The notes under the pieces were generated by a model, which saw nothing but the letters and a program-made list of their open reading frames with translations, ran no database searches and was not told where the DNA came from. Position numbers and translations under genes: made by a program. From RGIG8124 sp045130665 (lineage in GTDB: Bacteria > Bacillota > Clostridia > Christensenellales > CAG-917): a stretch of 64,000 nucleotides of DNA. The first letter of the stretch is position 1. Each line of letters opens with the position of its first letter. Of the stretch, positions 51,166 through 60,401 are shown in pieces. The stretch is from positions 372,001 to 436,000 of the forward strand of contig JBGUQC010000004.1 of assembly GCA_045130665.1 (NCBI GenBank), given 5' to 3'.

Positions 51166-51260
51166 AAGTTTTACCTCCTCTAACCAGTCTCGCCATATCG
51201 GTGTCCTAATGGATCTTTCGTCATTTATATAATATAAATAAACCGGGTCTGAGCGGCTCG
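51166..51260 (-). ncRNA. Candidate L21 leader (rplU 5' regulatory RNA)
   Basis: The ~95-nt untranslated leader of rplU contains ACCG...CGGT and GAGCCGCTC-type helices near its 5' end, and CACCGATATGGCGAGACTGG shortly before the ribosome binding site. Leaders that sense L21 are known before this operon in Bacillota. Position and length fit, but I could not align it to the family model. Confidence 0.45.
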
Positions 51261-51266
51261 GTGTAT

Positions 51267-51295
51267 AATTTAACAAATAAATAATGTGATGTCAA
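51267..51295 (-). promoter_or_regulatory. Promoter of the rplU operon
   Basis: On the minus strand TTGACA (51290-51295) and TAAATT (51267-51272) are 17 bp apart, placing the transcript start near 51260. Confidence 0.7.
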
Positions 51296-51327
51296 ACGAA
51301 AAATAAGAATTATAGTTAATATAGTAA

Positions 51328-52032
51328 CTATTTAGTGCCTATAACAACAATCCAAGGGTTATTTTCATGGTGGAAGCTCTCTACTAAACTAAATCCAACA
51401 CTCAATAATTTTTCCTTTAATTCATCTGCAGTATAGATTGTAAGACCATCTAATACGCCATCCCACTGATTATGTGTGATGCCATCTGCTTCATGAGTAA
51501 TTATAAATTTTCCACCCTTTTTTAGACAGTCCAAAACGTTTTTAAAAGAGATCTCTAAATCTGGCCAAAAATATACTGTTTCAAAGGCAGTGATTAAATC
51601 GTAGTTGTCTTTTTCTAGAGTTAAATTCATAACATCTTGCTCTAAAACTTCGCACCTATTATTCTTGATTTCACCCCTTAACATTTTCCTTGAATTATTA
51701 ACAGAAACCTTGGAATAATCTACGGCTGTTAAATGTGCATTTTTATAGAGTTTTAGTAATTCTAACGCGTTCTTTCCGCCTCCACAGCCTATATCTAAAA
51801 TGGAATTTATGTCGTCATTTGGAAAGTGGGAAAGTGCCCAAGAAACAAGTGGCGTATGATGACGATTCATACGAACTATCATAGCCTTCCCTAGTATTCC
51901 TTTTGGCTTTCTTGTATTGTTGAAATATTTTAATCTTAAACTCATAAATTTATGGGGCCAACTTGCGTCAGCCCCTTTAAAATAATTATCTTGTTTGTCC
52001 CTTTTGTCTATCCATAATATTGTCAATAGCAA
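51328..52032 (-). CDS. Class I SAM-dependent methyltransferase
   Basis: The 234-residue protein has a Rossmann methyltransferase core: SILDIGCGGGKNALELL (motif I), HLTAVDYSKVSV (motif II), DNYDLITAFETVYFWPDLE (motif IV) and LKKGGKFIITHE. The N-terminus has conserved-looking 'ADASWPHKF' and 'RMNRHHTPLVSWAL'. No convincing ribosome binding site precedes the ATG at 52032, which lies inside the LURP-one gene, so the true start is uncertain, and coupling by overlap is likely. Substrate unknown: small molecules such as ubiquinone-type or fatty acids are typical of this UbiE-like group. Confidence 0.82.
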   Translation of the reverse strand: MLLTILWIDKRDKQDNYFKGADASWPHKFMSLRLKYFNNTRKPKGILGKAMIVRMNRHHTPLVSWALSHFPNDDINSILDIGCGGGKNALELLKLYKNAHLTAVDYSKVSVNNSRKMLRGEIKNNRCEVLEQDVMNLTLEKDNYDLITAFETVYFWPDLEISFKNVLDCLKKGGKFIITHEADGITHNQWDGVLDGLTIYTADELKEKLLSVGFSLVESFHHENNPWIVVIGTK

Positions 52033-52471
52033 TTACTAATGCAGTTGCAAATTGAATGTCATTATCTGGTGCTGTTAATGAGAAGCAATCTGTCCATGCA
52101 AGATTTCTTGAAATCACTGCCCAAACTGCTCCATCTTTTAATACTTGGAAATTCCATCCAAATAGGGATCCGTTAATTTCTAAGTTTTGTTCTGTTCTTA
52201 AAATTCTAAAGTTGCTCTTAATTGAGAACTTTCTCTTAACTTGGCAAATTAAATTTTTGTCTTTATCATAGATAAAAGCACTTTTCATAAAGAAATGCCA
52301 AAATTTATTTCTAATTGTAAATAATGTGTTTCCTTCTAAATCTTGAAGTAATTTCTTTCTTGTGAATGAGAATATTTTCCCTTTAACTTTGTATATCACA
52401 TTTCCTTGAATATCCTTAACTTCAGAAGAACCACCTACTGTCCAAAAATTATTTTTAACAATAACTTGCAT
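51986..52471 (-). CDS. LURP-one-related / scramblase-like protein
   Basis: The 161-residue protein has the repeated beta-strand pattern of LURP-one-related (tubby-like) proteins: VKDIQGNVIYKVKGKIFSFTRKKLLQDLEGNTLFTI, IYDKDKNLICQVKRKF, and a final hydrophobic helix (FATALVIAIDNIM). AAAAAAGGAG precedes the ATG. Bacterial members are thought to bind membrane lipids or act as intracellular scaffolds; function is not established. It overlaps the methyltransferase gene. Confidence 0.82.
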   Translation of the reverse strand: MQVIVKNNFWTVGGSSEVKDIQGNVIYKVKGKIFSFTRKKLLQDLEGNTLFTIRNKFWHFFMKSAFIYDKDKNLICQVKRKFSIKSNFRILRTEQNLEINGSLFGWNFQVLKDGAVWAVISRNLAWTDCFSLTAPDNDIQFATALVIAIDNIMDRQKGQTR

Positions 52472-52584
52472 AATAACTCCTTTTTTGTGTGTATTTGTTA
52501 ATAATTAATTATACATAATTAAATATAGAGCAGTCAAACTCACAAGAAATAAAAAGTTATGCTTTTTATCTTCCCTCAATTTAC

Positions 52585-52614
52585 TTGACATTATCTTCGC
52601 CATAATCTTATTAT
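52585..52614 (+). promoter_or_regulatory. Promoter of glyS
   Basis: TTGACA (52585-52590), 18 bp, TATTAT (52609-52614), with AGAGG just before the ATG. The predicted leader is about 25 nt, so a T-box riboswitch is excluded. Confidence 0.7.
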
Positions 52615-52642
52615 TATTAGACTTTATAAAAGAGGTAATATT

Positions 52643-54031
52643 ATGGCAGATGCAAAATTAACAATGGATAAATTAGTTGCCCTTTGTAAGAATCGTGGAT
52701 TCATTTATGCTGGTAGCGAAATTTATGGTGGTTTAGCAAACTCATGGGACTATGGCCCACTCGGTGTTTTATTAAAGAACAACATCAAAGCAGCATGGTG
52801 GAAAAAATTCGTTGTTGAAAATCCATACAATGTTGGTATTGATTGTGCAATCTTAATGAACCCTACAACATGGGTAGCTTCTGGTCACGTTGGTGGATTC
52901 AGTGATCCTTTAATGGATTGTAAAGAATGTCATGCACGTCACAGAGCAGACAACTTAATCGAAGATTACATGAAGAGAAAAGGTATCGAAGAAAACATCG
53001 CTTCATGGTCTTTAGAGCAAATGGAACAATACATCACAGACAACAAAATCCCATGTCCAGTATGTGGAAAATCCAACTACACTCCTATCAGAAAGTTCAA
53101 CTTAATGTTCAAAACTTTCCAAGGTGTAACAGAAGACACAGCAAATACAATTTATCTTCGTCCAGAAACAGCACAAGGTATCTTTGTAAACTTCAAGAAT
53201 GTACAACGTACATCTAGAAAGAAAGTTCCTTTCGGTATTGGACAAATTGGTAAGTCTTTCAGAAACGAAATCACACCAGGAAACTTCATCTTCAGAATTC
53301 GTGAATTCGAACAAATGGAACTTGAATTCTTCTGCAAACCAGGTACAGACCTTGAATGGTTCGATTATTGGAAGAATTTCTGCCATAACTGGTTACTTGA
53401 TTTAGGTATCAAGGATGAATGGTTAAGATTAAGAGACCACGACAAAGAAGAACTTGCATTCTATTCAAGAGCAACAACAGACTTCGAGTTCTTATTCCCA
53501 TTCGGTTGGGGCGAACTTTGGGGTGTTGCAGATAGAACAGACTATGACTTAAATCAACACATCACTACATCTGGTAAAGATTTAAGCTACCAAGATCCAG
53601 TAACAAATGAGAAGTATGTTCCATATGTTATTGAACCATCTCTTGGTGCAGACAGAGTTTTACTTGCATTCCTTTGCAACGCATACGAAGAAGAAACATT
53701 AGATGGAGATACAAGAGTTGTTCTACATCTTCACCATGCTTTAGCACCAATTAAGGTTGCAATTCTTCCACTTCAAAAACAACTCAACGAAAAAGCTGAA
53801 GAAATCTACTCTGCTCTTTCAAAGAAATATTCTTGCGACTTCGATGGTTCTGGCTCTATTGGTAAGAGATATCGTAGACAAGATGAAGTTGGTACTCCAT
53901 ATTGTGTAACAGTCGACTTTGATACTCTCGAAGACAATACAGTCACAATTAGAGAAAGAGATACAATGGCTCAAGTTAGAGTAAACATTGATGAATTAGA
54001 TTCATATTTTGCAAAAGCCTTTGAATATTAA
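52643..54031 (+). CDS. glyS: Glycyl-tRNA synthetase (homodimeric type)
   Basis: The 462-residue class II synthetase has [23 protein letters not shown] (motif near the N-terminus), METPTTW-like '[19 protein letters not shown]', zinc-type CxxC pairs ([15 protein letters not shown]), [38 protein letters not shown], and motif 3 near [14 protein letters not shown], followed by the anticodon-binding domain (KVAILPL). It charges tRNA-Gly. This is the single-chain GRS1 type found in Gram-positives and eukaryotes rather than the alpha2-beta2 type. It is a single gene with promoter and terminator. Confidence 0.96.
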   Translation: MADAKLTMDKLVALCKNRGFIYAGSEIYGGLANSWDYGPLGVLLKNNIKAAWWKKFVVENPYNVGIDCAILMNPTTWVASGHVGGFSDPLMDCKECHARHRADNLIEDYMKRKGIEENIASWSLEQMEQYITDNKIPCPVCGKSNYTPIRKFNLMFKTFQGVTEDTANTIYLRPETAQGIFVNFKNVQRTSRKKVPFGIGQIGKSFRNEITPGNFIFRIREFEQMELEFFCKPGTDLEWFDYWKNFCHNWLLDLGIKDEWLRLRDHDKEELAFYSRATTDFEFLFPFGWGELWGVADRTDYDLNQHITTSGKDLSYQDPVTNEKYVPYVIEPSLGADRVLLAFLCNAYEEETLDGDTRVVLHLHHALAPIKVAILPLQKQLNEKAEEIYSALSKKYSCDFDGSGSIGKRYRRQDEVGTPYCVTVDFDTLEDNTVTIRERDTMAQVRVNIDELDSYFAKAFEY

Positions 54032-54049
54032 GATTAATTTAAAATAAAA

Positions 54050-54083
54050 AGAAATAGCATAGCAAATCGCTATGCTATTTTTA
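54050..54083. terminator. Bidirectional terminator between glyS and the DUF362 gene
   Basis: aaatagcatagc-aaatc-gctatgctattt flanked by A/T runs: a perfect 12-bp stem. Confidence 0.88.
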
Positions 54084-54100
54084 TTACATAAAAATAATTT

Positions 54101-54985
54101 TTAATCAATAGATACCAAATCGTATTCTCTTGTACCAAATCCTAGTTCAGCAGCAGCCTCTATTGTGTGGATACCATGTCTTGAATTTACTCTTTCCATA
54201 AAATGGTCTCTACCAACATCTGTGCTCTTTGTTACCAAGTCTATACATGCTTGATCTAAAGCAATTGGATCTAAAGATGCAAGGATACCAATATCTTTTA
54301 AGCATGGATCTTCTGCTACAGCACAACAATCACAGTCTACAGACATATTAACCATTAAGGATATATATACTATCTTCCCTTCAAACATCTTATGTACAGC
54401 AGATGCAGCATCTGCCATTGCTTCTAAGAATGTATCTTGAGGTGGAAGCTTATGCCATAAGTTAAATTGAGATAATGTTCTACCAGCTGAATGAATATAT
54501 GCTTTTCCATGAGATGAAGCAAAGCCAATAGATAATTGCTTTAATGCTCCACCATATCCACCCATTGGATGTCCCTTAAAGTGAGATAGTACCAATATAG
54601 AATCATATCTATTTATATGGTTACCAACATAATCCTTCTTAATAGCTTTCCCGTTTGGAATATCTAAAACTACATCATCACCATCTGCATCCATTAAATC
54701 TACATCAAAAAGGTCTGTCCAACCATGTTTTTTGAATGTTTTAAGATGTTTTTTGGTGGTGTTTCTTTGACCCATATAAGCTGTATTACACTCTATTACT
54801 GTTCCACCAACATGGTCTATCATTGATTTTAAAAATTCAGGTCTCAAAAAGTTTTGGTTGCCAACTTCACCAGAGTGAACTTTTACACCTATCTTTACCT
54901 CTAACTTAAACCCAAGAGCTTCATAGATGTCGATAACTCGTTGAGAGGTAATTGTCTTTGTGAACAATACTTTTGCCTTACTCAT
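54101..54985 (-). CDS. DUF362-domain protein
   Basis: The 294-residue protein matches DUF362: 'NFLRPEFLKSMIDHVGGTVIECNTAYMGQRNTT', 'LVLSHFKGHPMGGYGGALKQLSIGFAS', and a cysteine cluster NMSVDCDCCAVAEDPCLKDIGILASLDPIALDQACIDLV. Many members end in a ferredoxin domain; this one has only the internal cluster (four Cys in ~12 residues), a possible metal or Fe-S site. A role in electron transfer or metal-dependent sulfur chemistry is guessed from the family, not shown. It is the last gene of the operon from 59175, 3 bp after the amidohydrolase. Confidence 0.82.
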   Translation of the reverse strand: MSKAKVLFTKTITSQRVIDIYEALGFKLEVKIGVKVHSGEVGNQNFLRPEFLKSMIDHVGGTVIECNTAYMGQRNTTKKHLKTFKKHGWTDLFDVDLMDADGDDVVLDIPNGKAIKKDYVGNHINRYDSILVLSHFKGHPMGGYGGALKQLSIGFASSHGKAYIHSAGRTLSQFNLWHKLPPQDTFLEAMADAASAVHKMFEGKIVYISLMVNMSVDCDCCAVAEDPCLKDIGILASLDPIALDQACIDLVTKSTDVGRDHFMERVNSRHGIHTIEAAAELGFGTREYDLVSID

Positions 54986-54988
54986 AAA

Positions 54989-55780
54989 TCACTCCTTAAT
55001 TAACCTTTCTGCATTTTTATAAAGAACAAGTTCTTTATCTTCTTTTGTTAAATCTAATTTATTTAATATATTTAATTCTGTTTTAGGTTTAGACCATGGA
55101 CAATCTGTTGCAAACAATATCTTTTTCTTATCAAAGAAATTGAATATCTTTTTTATCATGTCCATTGGATGTGCTGCAGACATTATTGCTGTATCAATAT
55201 ATATATTATCTAAACCTTTATAGTTTTCAATTATTTCATCCCCGCTTCCGTAACCACCTAAATGTGCAGCAACAATCTTAAGCTTTGGGAAATTCTTTGC
55301 AACAACTGCGATGTTACTTGGTGCTGCATAATATGTATTTGGGAATGCAACATCATGTCCAGCGTGGAAAACTATTAATAAACCCTCTTTTTGAAGTCTT
55401 TCATATACTGGAAATAATCTTTCATCTGCTGGATTAAATGCAGCATATTCTGGATGAAGTTTTATACCCTTAAATCCGAGGTCTATTACTTCTTGAACAT
55501 CTTGCATTACATTCTCTGAATATGGATATAGTGAACCTAAAGGTTCAATTCTATCTGATCTCACACTTGCAATAAATGTATTTACATTATGCACTTGTTT
55601 TGCATTAGTAGCAATTCCAAGTCCCCAGATTTTATCTACGCCCCACTCATCCATCTTTTTGAGCGTATCTGAAATAGTGCCATTTGTAGATGGCTCTATA
55701 TGTGCAGCTGCAGATAAGGCTGGAATTGCCTTTTCTGCTATCTTATCTGGAAATACGTGCACGTGTGTATCTATTAACAT
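54989..55780 (-). CDS. Amidohydrolase-2 family TIM-barrel hydrolase
   Basis: The 263-residue protein begins MLIDTHVHVFP (metal-binding HxH) and has KGIKLHPEYAAF, LIVFHAGHD, KIVAAHLGGYG and ILFATDCPWSKP with the final metal-ligand Asp. This is the amidohydrolase-related (ACMSD-like/TatD-like) fold, hydrolysing or decarboxylating small molecules; the substrate is unknown. A Lys in GIKLHPE could be carboxylated or simply polar. It lies 2 bp after the HEAT-like gene, in the same operon. Confidence 0.85.
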   Translation of the reverse strand: MLIDTHVHVFPDKIAEKAIPALSAAAHIEPSTNGTISDTLKKMDEWGVDKIWGLGIATNAKQVHNVNTFIASVRSDRIEPLGSLYPYSENVMQDVQEVIDLGFKGIKLHPEYAAFNPADERLFPVYERLQKEGLLIVFHAGHDVAFPNTYYAAPSNIAVVAKNFPKLKIVAAHLGGYGSGDEIIENYKGLDNIYIDTAIMSAAHPMDMIKKIFNFFDKKKILFATDCPWSKPKTELNILNKLDLTKEDKELVLYKNAERLIKE

Positions 55781-55782
55781 TA

Positions 55783-56289
55783 TTAATCCTCGTTATCGTC
55801 ATCATCTTCGTAAGATGGCTTTTCTAATGTTCCATATGTCATTTGGTATAATGGATCATCTGCAAAGTCTTCATCCTTCATGTCATCCACGTCTCCACCG
55901 AGACTTTCAATTGCTGCTCTTAACTCTAAGAACTCATAATAATTTGGTTCATATTCTGCAAGGAAACCTTTAAGAACTTCAACTGCTCTTTCGTCGCCGT
56001 ATCTTCCAATTAATTTTGCATATAAACCAACATCATCTGCTTGGTATAAGTGGCTTATTAATCTTAGATATATTTCTTCATGTCCTGGGTAATAAGACAA
56101 AATATCCATAAGGATTTTTGTCATGGCGTCATTTTCGCTCTCTTTTTCTGCTTTAATGATATCATCTAAAATTTCATCACTATCATAGATTAAATCGTCA
56201 TATGCTTCCATTCTCATGTCCTGATTTACTGACTCATCAAGAAGCATTTTTAGCTTTAAAAGTTTTTCCTCTTTCTTACTCATCTTCAT
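55783..56289 (-). CDS. Acidic helical-repeat protein
   Basis: The ~168-residue protein is helical and very acidic, with a HEAT/TPR-like organisation ('MRMEAYDDLIYDSDEILDDII', 'ILSYYPGHEEIYLRLISHLYQADD') and the tail YEDDDDNED. The frame extends to 56322, but GAGGGTGGTG lies just before the ATG pair at 56289/56283. The start overlaps the end of the TPR gene. Likely a protein-binding partner of the TPR product; no family recognised. Confidence 0.65.
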   Translation of the reverse strand: MKMSKKEEKLLKLKMLLDESVNQDMRMEAYDDLIYDSDEILDDIIKAEKESENDAMTKILMDILSYYPGHEEIYLRLISHLYQADDVGLYAKLIGRYGDERAVEVLKGFLAEYEPNYYEFLELRAAIESLGGDVDDMKDEDFADDPLYQMTYGTLEKPSYEDDDDNED

Positions 56290-58042
56290 GTTGTTCACCA
56301 CCCTCACCAAACAAAACATCATAATATGTATTAAAGAATTTCTTATTTGGATTAAAGTTCTTTATTGCATCTTCTTTTGCTGCAAGTTCATCTCCATCCA
56401 TTATAGCATCAACTCTTGCAACAAAAATAGTAGATAAAGATTTAAAATCTTTTATTCTTGTTATTCTCTTAACATCATTGTTCTTCCAAACAAGCTTTTT
56501 ACCATCTATTCTAACGAATGAAGGAATAACCTCGTTTAATAAGCATTTTACTGCTTCTAATGGCTTATCATTGCCATATACAAGGATACTTATTGTTTGA
56601 ACTATTGCATAAGATATTCTATATGGAAGTTTAGATGCATATATTCTTGGAACATCTACATTTAATTCAAAGATTCTTCCGCTAGATTGAATGTATCCTC
56701 TATATCCATTTTGTATGTACAATATGTGAGATAAATAATCTATATAAAGTGGATAATCTAAGTCTCTAAAAAGCAAAGCTTTTTTATAATAGTCAAATAG
56801 AGTTTCAGAGAACCATGCAATAGTAAGCTTATTTAAGTGATCTAAGAACCTACTATCTCCATATTGGAAGACATAATCTAGTTCCTCTTTAAAGAATGAA
56901 TCACTCTTAATTTTTTCTTCAAAGCCTTCTGCTTTTCCACACTCTTTAATCTTAGCAACAACATCCTTCTCTATTTCTTTTTGTCCTGAAATAGGAATAA
57001 CTGCCATTGTACCTAATCTTGGATATGTTATTGTATCCACATCCATATTAAATATTTCACTTTGGTAATAACTATCAAAGAAATATGGTCCTAATTTATT
57101 TTTTATAATACCGAATTGTCTTCTGCTCTCTTCCTTCTTTCCTAAGTTCCAAAGAGTAATTGCATATAAAAGTCTAATTGGCTCCATATGTTCTTCACCA
57201 TTTGTTAATATGTCGTAGGAGATTTCGTTTAGTAAATCGTCCATTCTAAGTCTTAATCCGAAGTACAATAATTGGCTTGTATTTTCATCACGTTCACTGA
57301 GTTTATGCATCTCATAAACAAGTGCTTTTGCCTCATCTCTTTTATCTGCAATTAGATATGCTTCAACAAGTGGAACCATGACTCCTTTTGTTCTATTTTT
57401 CTTAAGGAATTCTTCACCTAAATATATAGCTCCATCTATATTATCTTTGAAGATATAACAGTATACTGTTAAAGCATTAGCTTCATCCCTCATTTCAGGG
57501 ACATCATCTGAGACTTTATTTAAGCAATCTAAGGCCTTATTTATATCCTGTTCTCTAATGAATCTTGCAGCCTGTTCCATTAGATGTGCATTATAGCTTT
57601 CTGCAGTTACTGGTTTAATGAGTTTGTACTTATAAATGTCATGCTCAATAAGGTCATGAATATCATCAAAATACATATCCCCATTAGACCCTGTTGTTTG
57701 GATAGTATAGTCCCCATCTAAAAACTCTGCATAATAAGCAGCAAGATCTACATTGCCAATATGCAATGCATTAGTTCCAAGTGAAATATTTATTCTAAAA
57801 AGTTGTTCATCCGTAGGATGGGACATATAAGCTTTAAAATACTCAATACTAGATAAATCCAACTCCCCTATTCTTGAAAAGCATTCGCCCAAAAGAATAT
57901 GCGCCTCAGCACAATTTGGGTCTACCTCAATGGCTTTATGATAATAGGCCATCTCTCTTTCTATAGATTTAGAGGATGCCTTTTTAGCCAAAGAAATATA
58001 TTCTTCGGCGGATAGAGAAAGTTTAATGGAATTATCTTTCAT
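56276..58042 (-). CDS. Tetratricopeptide-repeat protein
   Basis: The 588-residue protein begins with clear TPR helices ('AEEYISLAKKASSKSIEREMAYYHKAIEVDPNCAEAHILLGECFSRIGELDLSSIEYFKAY'), continues with several more helical pairs to ~320, then a C-terminal region (~330-588) without recognisable motif. No signal peptide or membrane helix, so it is cytoplasmic. Its ATG shares a base with the membrane-protein stop (TAATG), so the two are tightly coupled and probably act together at the membrane. Confidence 0.78.
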   Translation of the reverse strand: MKDNSIKLSLSAEEYISLAKKASSKSIEREMAYYHKAIEVDPNCAEAHILLGECFSRIGELDLSSIEYFKAYMSHPTDEQLFRINISLGTNALHIGNVDLAAYYAEFLDGDYTIQTTGSNGDMYFDDIHDLIEHDIYKYKLIKPVTAESYNAHLMEQAARFIREQDINKALDCLNKVSDDVPEMRDEANALTVYCYIFKDNIDGAIYLGEEFLKKNRTKGVMVPLVEAYLIADKRDEAKALVYEMHKLSERDENTSQLLYFGLRLRMDDLLNEISYDILTNGEEHMEPIRLLYAITLWNLGKKEESRRQFGIIKNKLGPYFFDSYYQSEIFNMDVDTITYPRLGTMAVIPISGQKEIEKDVVAKIKECGKAEGFEEKIKSDSFFKEELDYVFQYGDSRFLDHLNKLTIAWFSETLFDYYKKALLFRDLDYPLYIDYLSHILYIQNGYRGYIQSSGRIFELNVDVPRIYASKLPYRISYAIVQTISILVYGNDKPLEAVKCLLNEVIPSFVRIDGKKLVWKNNDVKRITRIKDFKSLSTIFVARVDAIMDGDELAAKEDAIKNFNPNKKFFNTYYDVLFGEGGEQHEDE

Positions 58043-59175
58043 TATTTTTTCTTTTTCTTCTTAGGATTTTGATAAGTTTGAGCAGGCTTTTTCTTCTTGG
58101 CTTGTCCGTTGTAATTAGCCTTTTGTGCTTGTCTTTCTGCTATTTGAATCTTTCTTAAATTTGCATTTCTATATTCAATGCACTTATCCATAGATCTCTT
58201 ACCTATTGCTGTGAGCCATAATGCCCAAAGTGTATAACCAGCAAGTGCAATTACGATGAATGCAATAATTCTAACAATTAATGTTGCAAACATTAAGAAT
58301 AATGGTGCACCACATACTAAACCTGTGAAGATAATAGTAAATGGAGTATTGAAAATAAATACCAATGCATTCTTAAGTGTTTGGATGAATGTTAAGTTAT
58401 ATTGTGTAAATTGTGTCATCATTGTCATTGGGATTAATAACAATGGAGCACCGATAACCCATGTAAATACTACAGCACAATATGCACCAGCGCCTGCTGT
58501 TCCTAATGATTGTTGAGATAATAGATAGAAGATGGATGTTCCCATTGCAGCAACAATTCCAAGACCTACGAAAACGCAGGTCATAAACTTCCACCAATAC
58601 TTCTTTACACCCATGAAGAATGTAATAACAATCTTTTTGAAACTATCTTGATGATAGCAACGCTTTGCACAATAGAATAAACCTGGCATAAAGATTGAGC
58701 ATATAAATGCTGCGGCAACAGCCATTAAAAATACTGGTTCATAAACTTGCCATTGTTGAACAGCCACTGCTTGAGAGATACTATCTCCAATTCCTGGATA
58801 TCCAACACCAATGTTTGCCATGAAGTTATATGTGCCACCGAGAATATATTTCTCGTAGTATTGTAAACCTAAAGTAATTGCGATAATAATTGGGAGCGTA
58901 CTAACGATGAATATTGCAACACAGCGTAAAAGTTTAAGGAAGTCTGCTCTATAAACTTCAAACACACGTTTAATAGGAGATTCTGAATATTCTCTCTTTA
59001 CCTTAGCTTCTCTTAAACCAGCAACAACAACCTTACTCTCTTCTTCTGGTTCTGTTACTACTTCAGCAGGTGTGAATAAACCACTTAATAAGAACTTGTG
59101 TTCACGTTGTGGTCTTGTTCCGCCTTGCTTTGCACTTTCTTGTGCTGCTGCGTTAATTCTGTCCATTAATCCCAT
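58042..59175 (-). CDS. Polytopic membrane protein, first gene of a five-gene operon
   Basis: The 377-residue protein has a charged cytoplasmic N-terminus (1-80), about six hydrophobic helices (~80-105, 148-172, 200-225, 232-257, 275-298, 300-325) and a basic tail rich in Lys/Pro/Gln ending KKKKKK (~350-377). A YesL-like membrane family is possible. AGGCTT-like sites precede the ATG; the 59176-59288 gap shows only A/T-rich sequence. The tail could bind nucleic acid or acidic partners such as the HEAT-like protein of the same operon. Confidence 0.7.
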   Translation of the reverse strand: MGLMDRINAAAQESAKQGGTRPQREHKFLLSGLFTPAEVVTEPEEESKVVVAGLREAKVKREYSESPIKRVFEVYRADFLKLLRCVAIFIVSTLPIIIAITLGLQYYEKYILGGTYNFMANIGVGYPGIGDSISQAVAVQQWQVYEPVFLMAVAAAFICSIFMPGLFYCAKRCYHQDSFKKIVITFFMGVKKYWWKFMTCVFVGLGIVAAMGTSIFYLLSQQSLGTAGAGAYCAVVFTWVIGAPLLLIPMTMMTQFTQYNLTFIQTLKNALVFIFNTPFTIIFTGLVCGAPLFLMFATLIVRIIAFIVIALAGYTLWALWLTAIGKRSMDKCIEYRNANLRKIQIAERQAQKANYNGQAKKKKPAQTYQNPKKKKKK

Positions 59176-59288
59176 ATTATTGCTCCAAACAATACTTTCG
59201 CATTTTATTTTTGTATATTTTACACGAATAATATTTATTATTCAAGCAAATATAAATGTATTATATAAATATTTATATAGTAATTAAA

Positions 59289-59317
59289 TTGACTTTTTGC
59301 CTCCTAGATGCTATTTT
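59289..59317 (+). promoter_or_regulatory. Promoter of the asd-dapA-dapB operon
   Basis: TTGACT (59289-59294), 17 bp, TATTTT (59312-59317); the transcript should start near 59324, leaving a leader of about 63 nt. Confidence 0.6.
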
Positions 59318-59343
59318 TTTTAATTAATTCATGCATATACAGT

Positions 59344-59366
59344 TTCCTTATTCGTGAAATAAGGAA
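59344..59366 (+). promoter_or_regulatory. Leader hairpin directly before the asd ribosome binding site
   Basis: TTCCTTATT-cgtga-AATAAGGAA is a perfect 9-bp stem that ends 4 nt before AAAGGAG. It is not followed by a U run, so it is not a terminator. It may stabilise the mRNA or bind a regulator; its TCCTT strand could also pair with the AAGGA of the ribosome binding site. Confidence 0.5.
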
Positions 59367-59386
59367 TTTGAAAGGAGAAATATAAA

Positions 59387-60400
59387 ATGAAAAAGTTCAA
59401 TGTAGCAGTAGTTGGTGCAACTGGTATGGTAGGAAGAAAGTTCCTCCAAGTACTAGAAGAAAGAAATTTACCAGTAGAAAATTATTATTTATTCGCTTCA
59501 GCAAGAAGTGCAGGCAAACAATTAGATTTCTTTGGTAAAAAATACACCGTTATTGAACTAACTGAAGAAAACGTTATGGCACTCAAAGGCAAAGTAGACT
59601 TTGCACTCTTCAGTGCTGGTGGCGGTACATCAAAGGATTTTGCTCCTGTATTCGTTAAAGCAGGCGCAATCGTAGTAGATAACTCTTCTCAATGGAGAAT
59701 GGATAAAGATGTTCCATTAGTAGTTCCAGAGGTTAACCCAGAAGACATTAGTTGGAACCATGGCATCATCGCTAACCCAAACTGCTCCACAATCCAAGCT
59801 ATGCTTCCACTAAAGGCATTAGATGAAAAATTTGGATTAGAAAGAGTTGTTTATTCAACATATCAAGCAGTTTCTGGTGCTGGATTACAAGGTTACAATG
59901 ATCTTAAAGACGGAATTGATCACAATGAACCACCAAAGAAGATACCAAGACAAATCGCATACAATGTAGTACCACACATTGATGTATTCCTTCCAGATGG
60001 ATATACAAAAGAAGAATGGAAGATGATACACGAAACAAGAAAGATACTTCACTTACCAGAGTTAAGAGTTACAGCAACAACAGTCCGTGTTCCTGTATTC
60101 TATGGACACAGTGAGTCTATCAATGTTGAGTTCAAAAAGCCATGCACAATTGAGGAAGTTATGGATTGCTTAAGAAACTACAACAAGAACTTAATCGTTG
60201 TTGATGACAGAGAAAAGGCATTATATCCAACAGCAATCGATGCAGAAAATCATGACGAAGTTTATGTTGGACGTATTCGTATTGATGATTCTGTTAAGAG
60301 CGGTATCAATTTCTGGTGTGTTGCTGACAACATTCGTAAAGGTGCAGCAACAAACGCAGTACAAATTGTTGAATATATGATAAAGAACATGGAGGCATAA
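59387..60400 (+). CDS. asd: Aspartate-semialdehyde dehydrogenase
   Basis: The 337-residue protein has VAVVGATGMVGRKFL (NADP site), SARSAGK, FSAGGGTSKDFAP, IIANPNCSTIQ with catalytic C133, and the later VRVPVFYGHSESINVEF with its catalytic His. It reduces aspartyl phosphate to the semialdehyde, the branch point to DAP/lysine, threonine and methionine. First gene of an operon with dapA (1 bp after its stop) and dapB; aspartokinase itself is not in the window. Confidence 0.96.
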   Translation: MKKFNVAVVGATGMVGRKFLQVLEERNLPVENYYLFASARSAGKQLDFFGKKYTVIELTEENVMALKGKVDFALFSAGGGTSKDFAPVFVKAGAIVVDNSSQWRMDKDVPLVVPEVNPEDISWNHGIIANPNCSTIQAMLPLKALDEKFGLERVVYSTYQAVSGAGLQGYNDLKDGIDHNEPPKKIPRQIAYNVVPHIDVFLPDGYTKEEWKMIHETRKILHLPELRVTATTVRVPVFYGHSESINVEFKKPCTIEEVMDCLRNYNKNLIVVDDREKALYPTAIDAENHDEVYVGRIRIDDSVKSGINFWCVADNIRKGAATNAVQIVEYMIKNMEA

Positions 60401-60401
60401 T

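Noticed and set aside
51166..51276. 37-residue N-terminal extension of L21
   Set aside because: The sequence lies in the structured leader, and a strong GAGGAGG precedes the ATG at 51165, which yields the standard 101-residue L21.
52615..52642. T-box riboswitch before glyS
   Set aside because: A clear promoter lies 29 bp before the ATG, leaving no room for a T-box leader.
59318..59386. Lysine riboswitch before asd
   Set aside because: The leader is only about 60 nt; a lysine riboswitch needs about 170 nt. Only one hairpin is present.
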